43,644 bases of DNA from Candidatus Micrarchaeia archaeon (GTDB lineage: Archaea > Micrarchaeota > Micrarchaeia > Anstonellales > JAHKLY01), in assembly GCA_041653315.1 (NCBI GenBank), contig JBAZFO010000001.1, positions 1 to 43,644 of the forward strand, read 5' to 3'. The notes beneath the pieces were generated by a model that had not been told where the DNA came from, searched no databases, and was given only the letters and a program-made list of their open reading frames with translations. Both the position numbers and the translations under genes were made by a program. This document shows positions 42,833 to 43,644 of this stretch, piece by piece (within the stretch, counting starts at the first letter, position 1; each line of letters begins with the position of its first letter).

Positions 42833-43588
42833 TTACTCGCTACCTGCGGTAGCGTCGGTATAAAACAGCCTGAAGGAATAGCCAAGCCTGCCGCCGAAGC
42901 TGAGGTTCCCGCCGCCGACGCACCCGCCGCCATGCGGAAAGCCAGCCATTTCTCCATTATATCTTATCCAAACATACAGTTCTAAGTTTGAATTTGCGTC
43001 TTTATTTGGTAAACCTGTTTCTAAATCTATTTTACATGTTCCATTTTTTGTTATTTTTGCTGCTGTGATTGGATCAAATTTTCCGTTTTGTATTATCCAT
43101 TCAGTAAATCCAGTTATTGGATGTGTTGCTATTGTTATTTTTGGTTGTATAAATGATAACATATCTTTTTCAGGATTAAAAGAAATACCTGTTACGTCTG
43201 TTATTATTCTATTATTTTCTTCTTCAAATACAATTGCATTTGATATTTCATCTATTTTTTTACCTGTTAAGGAATTATTATCTAATTGGTCTTTTGATAC
43301 TGGACATTCAAAAATTGATACTGGACCAGGTTTTTTATTTGTATCTGCAATAGATTGTCCTAAAATCCAGCCAAATGGGGTTTCAAATTCTTTTATTGCT
43401 TCTTCTCTTAATTTTCCTTTTTCGTCATAAAAAACTTTTATATGTTCAGGAATTGTAATTCCTCTTTTTGTTTTATCTTCTACGAAATTTCCAAATGCTT
43501 CTAAAGGAGTCATATCATTTTTAAAAGCTCCTATTTTCGGAATATTTGGTTTTGGTATTTCAACTTTTCTAAATATTATATCTGACAT
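42833..43588 (-). CDS. Unrecognised protein with Gly-rich, GC-rich C-terminus
   Basis: 251 residues with no known domain that I can name. The start is fixed by GGGAGGGATGAAAT before the ATG. No signal peptide or membrane helix is seen. The body is ordinary AT-rich coding sequence with motifs such as PFGWILGQSIADTNKKPG and TIATHPITGFTEWII. The last 35 residues are Gly-rich (FPHGGGCVGGGNLSFGGRLG) and encoded by about 110 bases of much higher GC, with GCC/CCG-type codons unlike the rest of the window. A hairpin, GCTACC-tgc-GGTAGC, lies within the final codons. Function unknown; the tail may have been acquired separately. Confidence 0.75.
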   Translation of the reverse strand: MSDIIFRKVEIPKPNIPKIGAFKNDMTPLEAFGNFVEDKTKRGITIPEHIKVFYDEKGKLREEAIKEFETPFGWILGQSIADTNKKPGPVSIFECPVSKDQLDNNSLTGKKIDEISNAIVFEEENNRIITDVTGISFNPEKDMLSFIQPKITIATHPITGFTEWIIQNGKFDPITAAKITKNGTCKIDLETGLPNKDANSNLELYVWIRYNGEMAGFPHGGGCVGGGNLSFGGRLGYSFRLFYTDATAGSE

Positions 43589-43640
43589 ATTTCATCCCTC
43601 CCAAAAATTATATTTTTGTTATTTAATATATTGTTTTATG
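43589..43640 (-). promoter_or_regulatory. Promoter and ribosome binding site of the 42833-43588 gene
   Basis: On the minus strand ACAATATATTAAATAAC serves as a TATA-like region, followed by TTTTTGGGAGGGATG, a strong purine-rich ribosome binding site seven bases before the ATG. Confidence 0.45.
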
Positions 43641-43644
43641 GGTT

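Noticed and set aside
42800..42985. Plus-strand frame with Ala/Pro-rich end
   Set aside because: It is the antisense of the GC-rich end of the minus-strand gene at 42833-43588; the latter has a strong ribosome binding site and full-length coding character.

Overview
The window looks like chromosomal DNA from a small-genome archaeon of the DPANN group, most likely in the Woesearchaeales/Pacearchaeales area. That placement is an inference. It rests on the very AT-rich sequence, an archaeal-type 16S rRNA gene, archaeal lipid, N-glycosylation and tRNA-modification genes, GGTGA-type ribosome binding sites complementary to the 16S 3' end, and TATA boxes of the form TTTATAAAGAG about 25 bases ahead of presumed transcription starts. 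A 16S tree would be needed to place it properly.

Layout. (1) 1-2000: the end of a DUF2070-like membrane protein and a GT4 glycosyltransferase. (2) 2001-8111, minus strand: a tight five-gene operon. It encodes a VirB4/HerA-type ATPase, a separate membrane protein resembling a VirB3 plus VirB4 N-terminal part, a zinc-ribbon membrane protein, a coiled-coil protein and a large protein with two membrane segments. It looks like a membrane translocation or secretion machine. (3) 8622-8734: a lone 5S rRNA gene. (4) 8785-18001: a surface-glycan and N-glycosylation locus with a MraY/Alg7-like phosphoglycosyltransferase, flippase, two methyltransferases, WecB, a GT4 enzyme and oligosaccharyltransferase AglB. 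(5) 18145-25516: an AbiE-type toxin-antitoxin module, whose antitoxin gene carries one in-frame stop, running by overlapping starts into a PHP phosphoesterase, a geranylgeranyl reductase-family protein, UppS, a DUF192 protein and a TadA/TadC pilus motor pair. (6) 25582-35332: a PAC2 protein, a small secreted protein, tRNA-Leu, a Kef-type antiporter, TrmI, a UbiA-type lipid prenyltransferase, agmatinase, enolase and Elp3. (7) 35364-39936: a JAB-like protein, the 16S rRNA gene interrupted by four introns, an antisense tRNA-Pro and a LAGLIDADG protein lacking both catalytic acids. (8) 40001-43588: MetRS, tRNA-Ala and tRNA-Gln with three introns each, and an unrecognised protein with a GC-rich 3' end.

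The striking feature is the intron load of the structural RNAs. Four tRNA genes carry nine introns (D-loop, anticodon loop 37/38 and T-loop) and the 16S gene carries four. For most of them I could draw bulge-helix-bulge (BHB) splice sites by hand, and precise excision restores tRNAs of normal length and a 16S of about 1,497 nt matching the archaeal consensus at every junction. Nine tRNA introns and one 16S intron share one layout: a pyrimidine arm (CTTTTTCTTT-like), a complementary purine arm (AAAGAAAAAG-like), a short spacer, then a second purine arm. The pyrimidine arm could pair with either purine arm. I suggest these form one family of mini-introns that has spread through tRNA and rRNA genes. 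Two of the 16S introns sit at the decoding centre: one splits A1492 from A1493, the other follows A1499, leaving a 7-nt exon between them. The ribosome should therefore depend on efficient archaeal-type splicing. Three LAGLIDADG proteins lie in or beside this region: one apparently active, one truncated and one catalytically dead.
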